From assembly GCA_003223065.1 (NCBI GenBank), contig QHXU01000340.1, positions 1 to 7,965 on the forward strand: a DNA stretch of 7,965 bases. The letters are read 5' to 3'. Positions 7,436 to 7,965 of this stretch are shown piece after piece (the stretch's first letter is position 1; every line of letters starts with the position of its first letter). The DNA is from Acidobacteriota bacterium. Its GTDB lineage: Bacteria; Acidobacteriota; Terriglobia; Bryobacterales; Bryobacteraceae. The notes under the pieces are model-generated. The model made no database searches, was not told the DNA's origin, and saw only the letters and a program-made list of their open reading frames with translations. A program made the translations under genes and the position numbers.

Positions 7436-7441
7436 CTTCCC
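7436..7441 (-). promoter_or_regulatory. Ribosome binding site deciding the synthase start
   Basis: GGGAAG on the minus strand, nine bases before TTG 7426. The longer alternative at TTG 7459 is preceded only by C/G-rich sequence without a purine run. Confidence 0.45.
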
Positions 7442-7511
7442 GTAACGAAGCTGTAGCAATCGACGGGCCAGTAGTCGCCTAATATTCGGTAGGAGTGTCT
7501 GAATTCATAAA

Positions 7512-7564
7512 CCGCCCACGCTGGCAGAGTGTAATGAATATTAAATATTAAGCGTGGTGGGCGG
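7512..7564. repeat. Imperfect inverted repeat with AT-rich loop upstream of the synthase
   Basis: CCGCCCACGCT (7512-7522) pairs with AGCGTGGTGGGCGG (7551-7564) if three bases of the right arm bulge out. The 28-base loop contains AATATTAAATATT, in sharp contrast to the GC-rich arms. CTGGCA also occurs twice, at 7521-7526 and 7565-7570. The element lies about 90-140 bp before the synthase start, so it could be an operator, an attenuator in the leader, a terminator of an upstream gene, or a small dispersed repeat. No T-run follows directly. Confidence 0.5.
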
Positions 7565-7617
7565 CTGGCACCGAACCTGTGCAGCCGTGCCGACGAACGC
7601 GATCCGTTGCTCTTGTG

Positions 7618-7630
7618 AGTACTAGGTACT
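7618..7630. repeat. Interrupted palindrome AGTAC-TAG-GTACT
   Basis: Two 5-bp arms separated by three bases, overlapping the stop codon of the small frame at 7622-7744. Possibly a protein-binding site, possibly chance. Confidence 0.25.
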
Positions 7631-7744
7631 ATTACCAGGATCGATACGGGTTCTTTTATCTAGGTCTTCAAAAGCGATCTTGACCGTGCTACGCAGGTTC
7701 TCAAACTCGTTTTGTAAGAAGTTCGGAATAATTTTCTGGTTCAC
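7622..7744 (-). CDS. Possible small protein or C-terminal gene fragment, 40 residues
   Basis: From GTG 7744 to TAG 7622 the minus strand reads a 40-residue peptide starting VNQKIIPNFLQNEFENLRST and ending RIDPGNST. The composition (amphipathic, rich in Asn, Glu, Lys, Phe, no Cys) looks like real protein rather than GC-rich noise. The frame stays open upstream to a TAA at 7796-7798 through IGTRFPRGGDEHL, without a better start, and I see no clear Shine-Dalgarno sequence before GTG 7744. It may be an independent small gene or the decayed C-terminal end of a larger one. I do not recognise the family. Confidence 0.3.
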   Translation of the reverse strand: MNQKIIPNFLQNEFENLRSTVKIAFEDLDKRTRIDPGNST

Positions 7745-7818
7745 GAGATGCTCGTCCCCGCCTCGTGGGAAACGTGTGCCGATTTGTTGGGCGGCTTAAC
7801 AGTCACCCGATCAGTTCG

Positions 7819-7965
7819 TTATCCCAACTGCTGGGCGCGCCGACGATTCGACCACGCTACGGACCAGGCCTGCGGCGCAAACAGCCGGGCTACACGCGCG
7901 ACTTGGTGAAAGGTGTGTCGCTCGGAAAAGCCGCCGGTCAAGGAATGATTCCGGCCCGAAGCAAT
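7819..7965 (-). CDS. Possible 3' end of an unidentified gene entering from the right edge
   Basis: The minus strand is open for 48 sense codons from the edge to TAA 7819-7821. It contains SLTGGFSERHTFHQVARVAR and ends NRRRAQQLG. The sequence is not recognised. A frame on the plus strand is open over the same stretch (ending GKAAGQGMIPARSN), and the piece is short, so the coding strand is uncertain. If real, it would be a gene upstream of the synthase reading in the same direction. Confidence 0.25.
   Translation of the reverse strand: MASGRNHSLTGGFSERHTFHQVARVARLFAPQAWSVAWSNRRRAQQLG

Larger units (their letters stand above)
7427..7965. other. Right-end region without a confident gene
   Basis: About 540 bp upstream of the synthase hold no gene I can name. 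Present are an imperfect inverted repeat with an AT-rich loop (7512-7564), overlapping small hairpin arms at 7563-7591, a palindrome at 7618-7630, a 40-codon protein-like frame (7622-7744) and a frame open to the window edge (7819-7965). The promoter of the synthase should lie here. AT-rich stretches at 7531-7550 and around 7481-7486 are candidates, but I see no -35/-10 pair with proper spacing. No tRNA or rRNA was seen. Confidence 0.55.

Noticed and set aside
7512..7564. CRISPR repeat or insertion-sequence end
   Set aside because: There is only one copy of the repeat, no regular spacer pattern, no transposase frame and no target-site duplication.
7732..7965. A plus-strand frame open to the right edge, ending GKAAGQGMIPARSN
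   Set aside because: No good start or ribosome site is visible, and it conflicts with the minus-strand frames; the coding strand there cannot be settled from this window.

Overview
The window (7,965 bp, roughly 52-65% GC in the lines I sampled) looks like a piece of an Acidobacteriota-type chromosome or metagenome contig. The main clue is a 904-residue outer-membrane protein of the Oar-like/TonB-dependent class with a carboxypeptidase-regulatory-like N-terminal domain, a class greatly expanded in Acidobacteriota. This is a family-level inference, not a taxonomic proof.

All confidently called genes lie on the minus strand and read right to left: an NAD-dependent inositol-3-phosphate synthase (6113-7426), an ATP-grasp enzyme (4972-5856), a 12-helix MFS transporter (3576-4922), the Oar-like outer-membrane protein (865-3579) and a phosphotransferase/kinase-like protein (1-836) whose C-terminal catalytic part lies beyond the left edge. 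The last four are tightly packed: 49 bp, a 4-bp ATGA overlap, then 28 bp. They are probably one transcription unit. The synthase is separated from them by about 256 bp, so it may be a separate upstream unit or the head of a longer operon.

The 5857-6112 gap holds no intact gene. It contains a stretch that reads as a Rossmann 'GGTGPELLKAGHTVRV' peptide once one base is removed, a possible relic of an epimerase or reductase gene. The right end (7427-7965) is more AT-rich and carries an imperfect inverted repeat with an AT-only-like loop, a 40-codon minus-strand reading frame that looks protein-like, and a frame open to the right edge that may be the 3' end of another gene. None of these right-end items is certain.

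Taken together, the window joins inositol-phosphate formation, an ATP-dependent ligase or kinase of the ATP-grasp fold, a second kinase-fold enzyme, an inner-membrane carrier and an outer-membrane receptor. A system that builds or modifies a small (perhaps inositol-derived) compound and moves it across the envelope is an attractive reading, but it is inference from gene order. The ATP-grasp substrate and the kinase substrate cannot be read from the sequence.
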